Assembly: GCA_963713085.1 (NCBI GenBank)
Contig: CAVQKQ010000009.1
Span: 218,916 to 282,915 of the forward strand
Source: PFJX01 sp963713085
Lineage (GTDB): Bacteria; Pseudomonadota; Gammaproteobacteria; Burkholderiales; Thiobacillaceae
Reading direction: 5' to 3'
Length of the DNA stretch: 64,000 nt
The translations under genes and the position numbers were made by a program. Below the pieces are notes generated by a model. The model saw nothing but the letters and a program-made list of their open reading frames with translations, made no database searches and was not told the DNA's origin. Positions 52,238-60,588 of this stretch are shown here, piece by piece. Numbering within the stretch: the first letter of the stretch is position 1; each line of letters starts with the position of its first letter.

Positions 52238-52320
52238 ATCTAACGAATAGCGTTTATCCGCCGTCTCCCAAACATTGAATCCAGCGCAGGCGGCATAGCG
52301 GCGGATAAACCTTGTTGGAC
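52238..52320. other. Integron attC site
   Basis: ATCTAAC (52238-52244) fits RYYYAAC and GTTGGAC (52314-52320) fits GTTRRRY. Between them GTTTATCCGCCG (52252-52263) pairs perfectly with CGGCGGATAAAC (52299-52310). This is the layout of a recombination site used by integron integrases. It ends 32 bases before the cassette gene's GTG. Confidence 0.8.
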
Positions 52321-52344
52321 TGAACCGCGGGTGAGGCGGTCGTT

Positions 52345-52960
52345 ATGGGGATTGTAAGCTTGGCGGGGGGGTGATCAAGCGCCGAAGTGGCTTGAACCAA
52401 GCTTCGAACCCGCTCTGGTCTGGAACCCATGTCCGACATCGCGACACTTCGGACACCGATTGGATGGATTTGACGCCAAGCCAACAGCTTGCACACCCCT
52501 TTCCCCGCGCTACGAACGCACAGGAACCAGGCTCGCCCCACCGCCGTGGCCGCCTCAGCCCCAACCGGATCACGGCGGTCCCAGTGGCCAGGGCCAGGGC
52601 AACGGCGTCGGGGCAAGAGCGCCCGTCACCGCGAATTCGCCTCGCCCACATGGGCAGCGCGACCAGCCCAGGCGCTCGATGCGCTCGTTCGAGATCGCCA
52701 CCCGGTGGGGGTATGGCGCTTGCGGATGTCTTGCCGATAGCGCACGCAGACCAGGCATCGCCGTATTGGGCGTGGAAGCTTTGGCTGCCGTTTTGCCCGG
52801 GGGCCGGGCGCTTGCTGACGCGGGCGGTGTGGGGCGTACCACCACCGGTATTTGATGCAGTGCTTGGCACTGTCTTTCCTCCCTGCTTTTTTTGCAATCT
52901 ACCCGGGGCCATGGGCCATGGCAAGGCCCTGCTACGCGGGTGGGAATGGGCGGGGCGCAA
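52345..52960 (-). pseudogene. Degraded transposase, possibly IS91-like
   Basis: No intact gene in 52321-53039. On the minus strand one frame contains YPHRVAISNERIERLG, close to the YTHRVAISNERI segment of IS91-family transposases, followed by CPCGRGE. Surrounding parts are in other frames. It looks like a heavily decayed C-terminal fragment. Confidence 0.45.
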
Positions 52961-52969
52961 ACCTCGCCA

Positions 52970-53005
52970 AATCCCCCCTGGCCCCCCTTTTCCAAAGGGG
53001 GGAAT
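52970..53005. repeat. Family B repeat (AAATCCCCCCTGG...AAAGGGGGG)
   Basis: Contains CCCCCCTTTTCCAAAGGGGGG preceded by AAATCCCCCCTGG. The same element occurs at 56874-56912 and, inverted, at 56808-56840. Confidence 0.75.
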
Positions 53006-53039
53006 GAAACGCTTGCAGCCGGAGGGTTTGCTTAAGCCT

Positions 53040-54629
53040 TCAGCGATTTCCGCCCGCCACCAGCCGGTACTCGTAGAGCCGGCATTCCAGCGGGCCGTTG
53101 TAAAGCGGGATGCGCCGGGTGGCCTTGAGGCCGATGCCCTTGGGCAGGTCCGGGTCGGCGGAGAACAGCCAGGCGTGCCAGCCGGGGAAGTGCTTTTTCA
53201 GGTTGTCTCCCATGCCCTGGTACAGCTCGGCCATGCCTTCCATGGACAGGCGCACGCCGTAGGGGGGGTTGGTGACGATGATGCCGGTCTCGGCGGGCGG
53301 GTCCACGTTGAGGAAGTCCGCCTCCATGATGCGCACGCAGTCCAGCACCCCGGCGGCCTTGAGGTTGAGGCCGGTGGCGCGGACCATGTCCGGGTCGATG
53401 TCGGTGCCGAAGATGGGCAGGGGCGTGCGCTCCAGCTCGCCGCCCTCGGCGTCCTTGCGCAGGCGCTGCCATTCCACCATGTCGAAGTTGCGCAGCTTCT
53501 CGAAGGCGAAGTGGCGCTTGATGCCGGGGGCGATGTTGAGGGCCATGAGGGCGGCCTCCAGCAGCAGGGTGCCGCCCCCCATCATGGGGTCGTAGAAGGG
53601 GATGCCCGGGTGCCAGCCGGCCAGCTTGAGCAGGCCCGCCGCCAGGTTCTCGTTGAGCGGCGCCAGGGCCGGCTGGACCCGGTAGCCGCGCCGGTTGAGG
53701 GGCTCGCCGGAGAGGTCCAGGTAGAGGTTGTAGTGGCTCTCGCCCAGATGCAGCAGGATGGGGACGTCCGGGCTATGGGTGTCCACGCTGGGGCGCTCGC
53801 CCCAGGTGTCGCGGAACCGGTCGCACACCGCGTCCTTGATCTTGAGGCTGACGAAATTCAGGCTCTTCAGCGGGCTGCCCTTGCCCACCGTGGTGACGGC
53901 GATGGTGCGGCCCGGATCGAACCAGGCCGGCCAGTCCAGGGCGCGGGCGGCGTCGTAGAGGTCCTGCTCGGAGCGGTAATTGCCCTCCCCCACCCGCCAC
54001 AGCACGCGGATGGCCAGGCGGCTCCACAGGCAGATCCGCCAGGCCAGCTCCAGGCTGCCGCTGAAGGCCACCCCGCCGGCCGCCGCCTTGCCGTCGCCGG
54101 CGCCGATCTCGGCCAGCTCCTTGATGAGCTCCGCCTCCAGGCCGCGCGGGCAGGGGGAGAAGAAATGGTGCAGGGTGGCGGTTGGCTTGGCGTCGGGTCC
54201 CTTGCCGGCGGCGGGGACGGGGCGGCGGCGGGTGTCCGGCCCGGGGCCGGCCCTCTCCCCTGCCCCTCCCCCGCTTGCGGGGGAGGGGTGTTTGTTGCCT
54301 CGCGCAGTGGGATCAATGCCCTTATGGCTGGAGGAAAAACCTTCCCCTCCCCCGCCGGGGGAGGGGCGAGGGGAGAGGGCGCCGGGCCTGGCCTGGCGGG
54401 GTTTTCGGACGGTCTTATCGGACTCGGCGGGTTTCCGCTTCACCGCCACCCGCGGCTTGCCCTCCGGCGTGTCGAGCATGGCGACTTCGCTCGGCTCCGC
54501 CGAACGGGTGCGCTGGCGCGGCAGGTGGCGGCCTCGCACCGGCGGCCGGTACGTCGGTGCTTGCGCATCGGCGGCCGCATCGGGTTTGATGCTCAGGATC
54601 TTGCGTTTGGGTTTTTCGGATGACGACAA
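53040..54629 (-). CDS. RlmL-like THUMP-domain RNA methyltransferase
   Basis: 529 residues. From ~155 on it is a COG0116-type methyltransferase: a THUMP domain (HHFFSPCPRGLEAELIKEL), then a Rossmann core with DPMMGGGTLLLEAAL and the catalytic NPPYG. This family modifies 23S rRNA G2445. The start is TTG 54629 with GAGGA six bases upstream. Residues ~80-135 are encoded by two copies of an intergenic-type palindromic repeat. The start overlaps the divergent tlpA-like start by ten bases. Confidence 0.88.
   Translation of the reverse strand: MSSSEKPKRKILSIKPDAAADAQAPTYRPPVRGRHLPRQRTRSAEPSEVAMLDTPEGKPRVAVKRKPAESDKTVRKPRQARPGALSPRPSPGGGGEGFSSSHKGIDPTARGNKHPSPASGGGAGERAGPGPDTRRRPVPAAGKGPDAKPTATLHHFFSPCPRGLEAELIKELAEIGAGDGKAAAGGVAFSGSLELAWRICLWSRLAIRVLWRVGEGNYRSEQDLYDAARALDWPAWFDPGRTIAVTTVGKGSPLKSLNFVSLKIKDAVCDRFRDTWGERPSVDTHSPDVPILLHLGESHYNLYLDLSGEPLNRRGYRVQPALAPLNENLAAGLLKLAGWHPGIPFYDPMMGGGTLLLEAALMALNIAPGIKRHFAFEKLRNFDMVEWQRLRKDAEGGELERTPLPIFGTDIDPDMVRATGLNLKAAGVLDCVRIMEADFLNVDPPAETGIIVTNPPYGVRLSMEGMAELYQGMGDNLKKHFPGWHAWLFSADPDLPKGIGLKATRRIPLYNGPLECRLYEYRLVAGGNR
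54241..54393. repeat. Two family A palindromic repeats inside the RlmL-like gene
   Basis: Perfect palindromic stems CCCCTCCCCCGC..GCGGGGGAGGGG (54263-54288) and CCCCTCCCCCG.CGGGGGAGGGG (54344-54366) are flanked by CCCTCTCCCC and GGGGAGAGGG. They are read in frame as Pro/Gly/Ser/Arg-rich sequence. Confidence 0.85.
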
Positions 54630-55156
54630 AAGAATTCCTCAAGAAATGGACCCCCAGCCCGGTGACGGCCCTCCTCATCGGCCTGGTCGCCTACCTCTGG
54701 TTCCGGCCTCCGGCCTTCGTGGACGACCTGGCCACGCCGGCGCCCGCGGTGTCCACGGTGCCGGGCCAGATGCTCTCGGACCTCCGCGGCAAGGTGGTGC
54801 TGGTCAACTTCTGGGCCACCTGGTGCCCCTACTGCCGCCACGAAATGCCGGCCATGGAGGCGTACTACCGGGCGCACAAGGACCAGGGTTTCGAGATTGT
54901 CGCCTACAGCCTGGATAAAACCCAGGCCGAAGCGGACGACTACATGAAACAGGAGGGCTACAGCTTCCCGGCGCCCCTGGCCTCCGGGCAGGTGACGGCG
55001 GCCTTCGGCGGCGTGGAGCGCATGCCGACCTCCTTCGTCATCGACCGCCGGGGGGTGATCCGCCACAAGGTGGCCGGCCAGGTCCACACCGGCCGGCTGG
55101 AGGATCTGGTCGGGCCGCTGCTGGCCGCGCCACCCGACCCGTCACCAGCCCGCTGA
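54620..55156 (+). CDS. TlpA/ResA-like membrane-anchored thioredoxin
   Basis: 178 residues with one N-terminal TM anchor (TALLIGLVAYLWF, ~16-28) and a periplasmic thioredoxin domain. The active site is ATWCPYC (C69, C72) and cis-Pro lies in ERMPTSFVID. It likely reduces periplasmic disulfides, for example in cytochrome maturation. Its stop region overlaps the convergent DinB-family gene by 15 bases. Confidence 0.93.
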   Translation: MTTKEFLKKWTPSPVTALLIGLVAYLWFRPPAFVDDLATPAPAVSTVPGQMLSDLRGKVVLVNFWATWCPYCRHEMPAMEAYYRAHKDQGFEIVAYSLDKTQAEADDYMKQEGYSFPAPLASGQVTAAFGGVERMPTSFVIDRRGVIRHKVAGQVHTGRLEDLVGPLLAAPPDPSPAR

Positions 55157-55678
55157 CTGGCGGGACTCGCTGAGGGTCTTGGCCATCTCGCGCCGGTAGT
55201 AGACAAAATCCATCTCCGGGCAGGGCACCCCCAGGCGGGTGGCCACGGCGGAGACCTGGCCCCGATGGTGGGCGAAATGGGTGAACAGATGGGTCAGGGC
55301 ATCCCGCACCCACATCTCCCGTGTCTTGCCGTCGCCGCCGGTGAAACTGACCTGATCGTCGAAATACTCTTCCGGCCGGGCCTCCAGCCAGGATTGCAGG
55401 CGCCGGGCCTCTTTGCGCAGGGCGATCTTGAGCTCGCGCCAGTCCGGGTTGTTGATGACCTTGTAGTCCACCGTCAGCTTGTCGCCCTGGAGCCGGGCCA
55501 GCCAGGACTGGCTGACCACCAGCATGTGGTCCACGGTGTGGTGGATGCTGTTGAAGAACAGTCCCTGGTCGCTGCCGATCACGTCCGGCTGGAGATAGTC
55601 CAGGGAGGTGAACAGGACCTCGTTGGACCAGTGCTGGTAGTCGGCCTGGATGACGAAATAGTTCTTCCACGTGTACAT
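55142..55678 (-). CDS. DinB/DfsB-family protein
   Basis: 178 residues of the DinB four-helix-bundle family. The likely metal-binding histidines are in SIHHTVDHML and in FTHFAHHRGQVS. Such proteins are thiol-dependent metal enzymes or of unknown role. It is convergent with the TlpA-like gene. An AAGGAGACC precedes the ATG. Confidence 0.88.
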   Translation of the reverse strand: MYTWKNYFVIQADYQHWSNEVLFTSLDYLQPDVIGSDQGLFFNSIHHTVDHMLVVSQSWLARLQGDKLTVDYKVINNPDWRELKIALRKEARRLQSWLEARPEEYFDDQVSFTGGDGKTREMWVRDALTHLFTHFAHHRGQVSAVATRLGVPCPEMDFVYYRREMAKTLSESRQSAGW

Positions 55679-55703
55679 GGCGGTCTCCTTTGTTTTTTTA
55701 ACT

Positions 55704-56738
55704 TTACTCCACCACCGTCGCCGCCGGCGCGGGCTTTTCCCAGGTCAGCCGGTCCGCCAGGGCCTTGGTCACGCTGATGCGGCCGTCCGCCGCCACGAAC
55801 AGGGCCTCGGCGATGCCCATCTTGCGGGCCATTTCCCGCCAGCCGGCCGGCCCGGAGATGAACAGGGGCTTGCTGGCCACGTCGGACAGGGTGCCGGCGT
55901 GGGGACCGTGGGCCAGCACCGTCACCGCCTGGGCCTGGTCCGCCGGCCAGCCGGTGCGGGGGTCGATGAGGTGGCAATAGCGCTTGCCCTGGTACATGAA
56001 GTAGCGCTGGTAGTCGCCCGAGGTGCCGATGGCCTCGCCGTCGTGCAACTCCAGCACCGCCAGGGCCCCGGCCTTGCGCGGGTGCTGGATTCCCACCTTC
56101 CAGGGCTGCCCCCCCTTGCTGCCCAAGGCCATGATGTTGCCGCCGATGTTGATGAGGGCGTTGTTCACCCCCTGGCTGCGCAGGTAGTCCGCCGCCACGT
56201 CCAGGGCGTAGCCCTTGGCGTAGCCCCCCAGGTCCACCCGCACCGCCGGGTTGTCGCTGTGGACCATGAGCCCGTCGATATGGATGTCGGTCATCTGCGG
56301 ATTGGCCTTGACCAGGGCCGCCACGGCCTTGGGATCGGGAAGGCGCGGCTCGAAGGTATCGGACTGGAAGCCCCAGAGCCGGATCAGGTTGCCGATGGCC
56401 GGGTTGAACAGGCCCTCGGATTGCACCGAGTAGCGCGTGGCGTCCTCCAGGATGGGGATCATGCCCGGCGGCAGGGCCGCCTTGGCCGGCGCCAGGGCGA
56501 AGATGCCGTTGAGGCGGTCCAGGGTGCCGGGCTCCCAGGCATGCAGGGTGTGGTGCATCTCGTCGAAGTCCTTCAGCACCTGGTCGGTGACCCGCCGGGC
56601 CTTGGCCTCGTCCTCGCCGTAGACCGTCACCTCCACCAGGGTGCCGAACACGTAGGACTGCTGCTTGTGCAGGCGCTCGCCGCAGCCGGTTAGGGTAGAG
56701 ACCAGCAGCAGGCCGAGAAACAAACGATGCAGTCTCAA
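55704..56738 (-). CDS. apbE: FAD:protein FMN transferase (ApbE)
   Basis: 344 residues from the TTG at 56738, giving a lipoprotein signal with lipobox STLTGC. The family is clear from YVFGTLVEVTVYG, RVDLGGYAKGYALD and ALINIGGNIMALG, with HLIDPRTGWP and AQAVTVLA after it. It attaches FMN covalently to threonine of Rnf/Nqr-type or related flavoproteins. The frame is open to 56954, but the extra N-terminus is encoded by repeats, so 56738 is preferred. Confidence 0.9.
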   Translation of the reverse strand: MRLHRLFLGLLLVSTLTGCGERLHKQQSYVFGTLVEVTVYGEDEAKARRVTDQVLKDFDEMHHTLHAWEPGTLDRLNGIFALAPAKAALPPGMIPILEDATRYSVQSEGLFNPAIGNLIRLWGFQSDTFEPRLPDPKAVAALVKANPQMTDIHIDGLMVHSDNPAVRVDLGGYAKGYALDVAADYLRSQGVNNALINIGGNIMALGSKGGQPWKVGIQHPRKAGALAVLELHDGEAIGTSGDYQRYFMYQGKRYCHLIDPRTGWPADQAQAVTVLAHGPHAGTLSDVASKPLFISGPAGWREMARKMGIAEALFVAADGRISVTKALADRLTWEKPAPAATVVE

Positions 56739-56807
56739 CCCCAGTCTTTCTATTGGAAGGTACCGGGGTCGTTTGGCCTTGAGATCAACCTGGGTAGCGG
56801 GGAAATG

Positions 56808-56840
56808 GCCCTCACCCTTTTCTAAAGGGGGAATGAGGGG
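56808..56840. repeat. Family B repeat, inverted copy
   Basis: CACCCTTTTCTAAAGGGGGAATGAGGGGGATTT in outline: a degenerate inverted copy of the element at 56874-56912. Confidence 0.65.
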
Positions 56841-56873
56841 GATTTGCCGGCAAGGACGCTGGGAAGCGGTGTC

Positions 56874-56912
56874 GAAATCCCCCCTAGCCCCCCTTTTCCA
56901 AAGGGGGGGACC
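56874..56912. repeat. Family B repeat
   Basis: AAATCCCCCCTAG followed by CCCCCCTTTTCCAAAGGGGGG. It is almost identical to the copy at 52970-53005. Confidence 0.75.
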
Positions 56913-56941
56913 CAGAAACACGAGCCAGGCCAGCCTCCCCA

Positions 56942-57908
56942 TCAAACCGCGCACGCTCCCTCCAGCTTATCCATGAACATCGCCGCCACATCGAACCCGG
57001 TCTGGTCGGTGATTTCCCGGAAGCAGGTGGGGCTGGTGACGTTGACCTCGGTGAGGCAGTCGCCGATCACGTCCAGGCCCACCAGCAGCAGGCCGGCGGC
57101 CTTCAGGGTCGGGCCCAGGGCCAGTGCGATCCGTGCGTCCCGCTCGGTAAGGGGCCGGGCCACGCCGGTGCCACCGGCGGCCAGGTTGCCGCGGGTCTCG
57201 CCTTCGGCCGGGATGCGCGCCAGGCAATAGGGCACCGCCTCGCCGTCGATGACCAGGATGCGCTTGTCGCCGTCCCGGATCTCGGGCAGGTAGCGCTGGG
57301 CCATGACGGTCTCGGCGCCGTGGCGGGTGAGGGTCTCCAGAATGGCGCCGATATTGGGATCCTCGGGCCGCAACCGGAACACCCCGGCGCCGCCCATGGC
57401 GTTCAGGGGCTTCACCACGATGTCGCCCTGCTCCGCCAGGAAGGCGCGGATCTGGCCGGCGTCGCCGCTCACCAGGGTGGGGGCGATGAACTCGGGAAAG
57501 CGGGCGATGGCCAGCTTCTCGTTGTAGTCGCGCAGGGCCTGGGGCCGGTTGAACACCCGGGCGCCCTGGCGCTCCGCCATCTCCAGCAGCCAGGTGGCGT
57601 ACAGGTAGCCCTGGTCGAAGGGCGGGTCCTTGCGCATCACCACCGCCTCGAACTCCGCCAGGCCGAGCCATTCCGCCTTGCCGCGCTGGAACCATCCCCC
57701 CCTCCCCCCGGGAGAGGGGCTGGGGGTGAGGGAGCAAGGTGATCTCCGCGCACTGCCCGATCACCCGCCCGTCCCGCCAGGCCAGGTCCCGGGCCTCCAT
57801 GGCGAACAGCCCGTGGCCGCGCCGCTGGGCCTCCGCCATCATGGCGAAGGTGGAATCCTTGTAGGTCTTGAAGCCCTCCAGGGGGTCGGCGACGAACAGC
57901 AGCTTCAT
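56942..57908 (-). pseudogene. gshB: Glutathione synthetase, reading frame broken at a repeat
   Basis: ATP-grasp enzyme adding Gly to gamma-Glu-Cys. The N-terminus is in one frame (MKLLFVADPLEGFKTYKDST, from 57908) up to ~QCAEITLL. The rest is in another frame (WFQRGKAEW, then VVMRKDPPFDQGYLYATW to FMDKLEGACAV). The break coincides with a family A repeat (57696-57745) containing C7 and C6 runs. Removing one base from the C7 run would restore one continuous gene with ~15 extra residues. All catalytic segments downstream look intact. Confidence 0.85.
57696..57745. repeat. Family A repeat inside gshB
   Basis: CCCCCCCTCCCCCCGGGAGAGGGGCTGGGGGTGAGGGAG in outline. It interrupts the gshB coding sequence between the N-terminal lobe and the central domain. 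Confidence 0.8.
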
Positions 57909-57915
57909 GGCAGCC

Positions 57916-59226
57916 TCATGCCACCAGCGCCTGGTGGGCCGCCGTCCGTTCCGGCTCCGTCTGTTCCAGCTCGATGGCCGCGGCCAGGGCGGCCAGTCGG
58001 GCCAGCACGCCGTAGGTGTAGAAGCGGTTCACCGGCGCGTCGGGGCGTGCGCCGCAGTCGCAGAAGCTGCCGGTGAGGTCGAAGGCCAGGGGCACGAAGT
58101 GCATGCCGGCGGCATTGAGGTTCTCGTCCACGCCCCGGGTGGTGTGGACACGGTAGAAGCCGCCGATGACGAAGTGGTCGATCATGTAGACCACCGGCTC
58201 GGCCACCGCCTCGTTGATGCTCTCGAAGGTGTGCACGCCCTCCTGCACCAGCACATCGGTGACCTCCAGGCCTTCCTTCACCACCGCCATCTTGTTGCGC
58301 TGCTTGCGGTTCAGGTCGCGCACGTCGTCCGGGGACTTCACGGTCATGATGCCCATGCCGTACGTGCCGGCGTCGGCCTTGACCACCACGTAGGGTTCCC
58401 GGTCGATGCCGTACTCGGCGTACTTGGCCCGGGTCCAGTTCAGCACTTCGCTGACATTCTGGGCCAGGCAGTCCTCGCCCTGGCGGGTCTGGAAATTCAC
58501 CTGGCCACAGTTGGCGTAATAGGGGTTGATCAGCCAGGGATCCATGCCGATCACCCCGGAGAAGGCCTGGGCCGCCTGGTCGTAGGCGGCGAAGTGCTTG
58601 GACTTGCGCCGGGTGGCCCAGCCCGCGTGCAGCGGCGGCAGCATGGTCTGGCTCGGCTCCAGTCCCTGCAGCAGGGCCGGGGCGCCGGCGGACAGGTCGT
58701 TGTTGAGCAGGATGGCGCAGGGGTCGAAGTCGTCGAGCATGAGCCGGTTGCCCTCCCGCTTTACCGGCTCCAGGGTGATCTGGCCGCCGTCGGGCAGGTC
58801 CAGGGTCAGGGGTGCGGCCAGGTCCGGGATCAGGCTGCCGATGCGCACCGTCAGGCCGATCTTGCGGATGATGTCGGCCAGGGCCGCCACGTTCTGCAGG
58901 TAATACAGGTTGCGGGTGTGGTTCTCCGGGATGATCAGGAAGCGCTTGGCCGCGCCGCACATCTTCTCCACCGCCACCTGGGCGGCCTGGACCGCCAGGG
59001 GCAGGAAATCCGGGTTCAGGTTGTTGAAGCCGCCGGGGAACAGATTGGTGTCCACCGGCGCCAGTTTGAAGCCCGAGTTGCGCAGGTCCACCGAGCTGTA
59101 GAAGGGCGCCGAGTGGTCCATCCACTGCTTGCGGAACCAGTGCTCGATATCGGGCTGGGCGTCGATGACGTGCTGCTCCAGCTCCAGCAGGGGGCCGGTA
59201 AGCGCGGTGGTGAGGTGGGGGACCAT
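57916..59226 (-). CDS. gshA: Glutamate-cysteine ligase, proteobacterial type
   Basis: 436 residues of the TIGR02049 type found in beta/gamma-proteobacteria such as Thiobacillus relatives. It makes gamma-Glu-Cys, the first step of glutathione synthesis. Typical segments are SVDLRNSGFKLAPVDTNLFPGGFNNL, FLIIPENHTRN and VVVKADAGTYGMGIM. The ATG at 59226 gives the usual family start. It is seven bases before gshB and probably forms an operon with it. Confidence 0.93.
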   Translation of the reverse strand: MVPHLTTALTGPLLELEQHVIDAQPDIEHWFRKQWMDHSAPFYSSVDLRNSGFKLAPVDTNLFPGGFNNLNPDFLPLAVQAAQVAVEKMCGAAKRFLIIPENHTRNLYYLQNVAALADIIRKIGLTVRIGSLIPDLAAPLTLDLPDGGQITLEPVKREGNRLMLDDFDPCAILLNNDLSAGAPALLQGLEPSQTMLPPLHAGWATRRKSKHFAAYDQAAQAFSGVIGMDPWLINPYYANCGQVNFQTRQGEDCLAQNVSEVLNWTRAKYAEYGIDREPYVVVKADAGTYGMGIMTVKSPDDVRDLNRKQRNKMAVVKEGLEVTDVLVQEGVHTFESINEAVAEPVVYMIDHFVIGGFYRVHTTRGVDENLNAAGMHFVPLAFDLTGSFCDCGARPDAPVNRFYTYGVLARLAALAAAIELEQTEPERTAAHQALVA

Positions 59227-59334
59227 GGGTTCGATAGTTGCCGGGAGCAAGTCACAAGGTACAAGGCGGGCCATCGGGACGCAATCCCTCGCCGCCCGCA
59301 AGCGTTAGACTTGGCCGTCACCCGTTGAATCCCC

Positions 59335-59799
59335 ATGTTCGATATCGTCCTCTACCAGCCGGAGATCCCGCCCAACACCGGCAACGTGATCCGCCTCAGC
59401 GCCAACACCGGCTGCCGCCTGCACCTGGTAAAGCCCCTGGGCTTCGCCTTGGACGACAGGCACATGCGCCGGGCCGGGCTGGACTACCACGAGTACGCCG
59501 ACCTGGCGGTCCACGAGGACTGGCCCGCCCTCCTCGCCCACCTGGGCGGGCGCCGCCTGTTCGCCTTTTCCACCCGGGGCGGCACCCGCCATGCCGACGT
59601 CGCCTTCCGTCCCGGCGACGTGTTCGTGTTCGGCCCGGAGACCCGGGGCCTGCCGCCCGAAGTGCTGGAGGGCCTGCCCGCCGAGCGGAGGCTGCGCCTG
59701 CCCATGCGTCCCGGCCAGCGCAGCCTGAACCTGTCCAACGCCGTGGCCGTGGTGGTGTACGAGGCCTGGCGCCAGAACGGCTTCGCCGGGGCGGGATAG
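59335..59799 (+). CDS. trmL: tRNA (cytidine(34)-2'-O)-methyltransferase TrmL
   Basis: 154-residue SPOUT-fold enzyme that methylates the wobble base of tRNA-Leu isoacceptors. Motifs: EIPPNTGNVIRLSANTGCRL, FGPETRGLP and SLNLSNAVAVVVYEAWRQ, the trefoil-knot SAM site. It is divergent from gshA. Confidence 0.95.
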   Translation: MFDIVLYQPEIPPNTGNVIRLSANTGCRLHLVKPLGFALDDRHMRRAGLDYHEYADLAVHEDWPALLAHLGGRRLFAFSTRGGTRHADVAFRPGDVFVFGPETRGLPPEVLEGLPAERRLRLPMRPGQRSLNLSNAVAVVVYEAWRQNGFAGAG

Positions 59800-59871
59800 C
59801 CTTGGTTTTGCGCTTGCCGCCCCCACTGTCATGTTCCGAGCTGTAAGCGAATCCCGAAAAGCGAGTTCCCC

Positions 59872-60234
59872 ATGAGCGCCCTGGAAACCTTCGAAAAGCT
59901 GCTGGCCCAAGGCAAGGACAATACCCTGCTGCGCTATTCCCTGGGCAACGAATGCCTCAAGGCCGGCCGTTTCGCCGATGCCGCCACCCATCTGCGCGCC
60001 GCCCTGGCCTTCGACCCGGACTATTCCGCCGCCTGGAAGCTGCTGGGCAAGGCCCTGGCCGAGGCCGGCGAGCCGGCCGAGGCGAGGGAGGCCTACCGCC
60101 AGGGCATCGCCACCGCCGAAGGCAAGGGCGACATCCAGGCCGCCAAGGAGATGAAGGTCTTCGCCCGCCGCCTGGACAAGCAGCTGGGCGAGGTTGGTAC
60201 GGATGGCGGCCCGGATTTCGGCCCCGCCGGATGA
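59872..60234 (+). CDS. TPR-containing protein
   Basis: 120 residues with about two to three TPR units (LRYSLGNECLKAGRFADAATHLRAALAFDPDYSAAWKLLGKAL in outline). It has no signal peptide and no catalytic domain, so it is probably an adaptor. Function unknown. Confidence 0.85.
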   Translation: MSALETFEKLLAQGKDNTLLRYSLGNECLKAGRFADAATHLRAALAFDPDYSAAWKLLGKALAEAGEPAEAREAYRQGIATAEGKGDIQAAKEMKVFARRLDKQLGEVGTDGGPDFGPAG

Positions 60235-60307
60235 CCCATCCCCCGGCTTGGGCTACCATCTTTCCCATTCACCATCTCTACTCACACTTCAATTCAGGAG
60301 CAAGACA

Positions 60308-60574
60308 ATGGCACGTATGGTGCAATGCGTAAAACTCGGCCGCGAGGCCGAAGGCATGGACTTTCCGCCCCTCCCCGGCGAACTGGGCAAGCGGGTCTTT
60401 GAAAACATCTCCAAGGAGGCCTGGCAGGGCTGGGTCAAGCTCCAGACCATGATCATCAACGAAAACCGCCTCAACCTGGCCGACGCCCAGCACCGCAAGT
60501 ACCTGATGGAACAGGCCGAGAAGTACTTCTTCGGCGAGGGCGTGGGCGCTCCCGAAGGCTTCAAGCCGAGCTGA
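60308..60574 (+). CDS. yggX: Fe(II)-trafficking / oxidative-damage protein YggX
   Basis: 88-residue family member with conserved start MVQCVKLGREAEGMDFPPLPG and a single cysteine (C7). YggX protects iron-sulfur clusters from oxidative damage. AGGAGCAAGACA precedes the ATG. It lies 14 bases before ubiE. Confidence 0.96.
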   Translation: MARMVQCVKLGREAEGMDFPPLPGELGKRVFENISKEAWQGWVKLQTMIINENRLNLADAQHRKYLMEQAEKYFFGEGVGAPEGFKPS

Positions 60575-60588
60575 ACCAGATCCCCGCC

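Larger units (their letters stand above)
56739..56941. other. Repeat-filled gap between gshB and apbE
   Basis: About 200 bases occupied mostly by two family B repeats in inverted orientation. No separate gene is seen. Confidence 0.6.

Noticed and set aside
56739..56954. Longer ApbE N-terminus from ATG 56954
   Set aside because: The added residues come from family B repeats and would put the lipoprotein signal far from the N-terminus.
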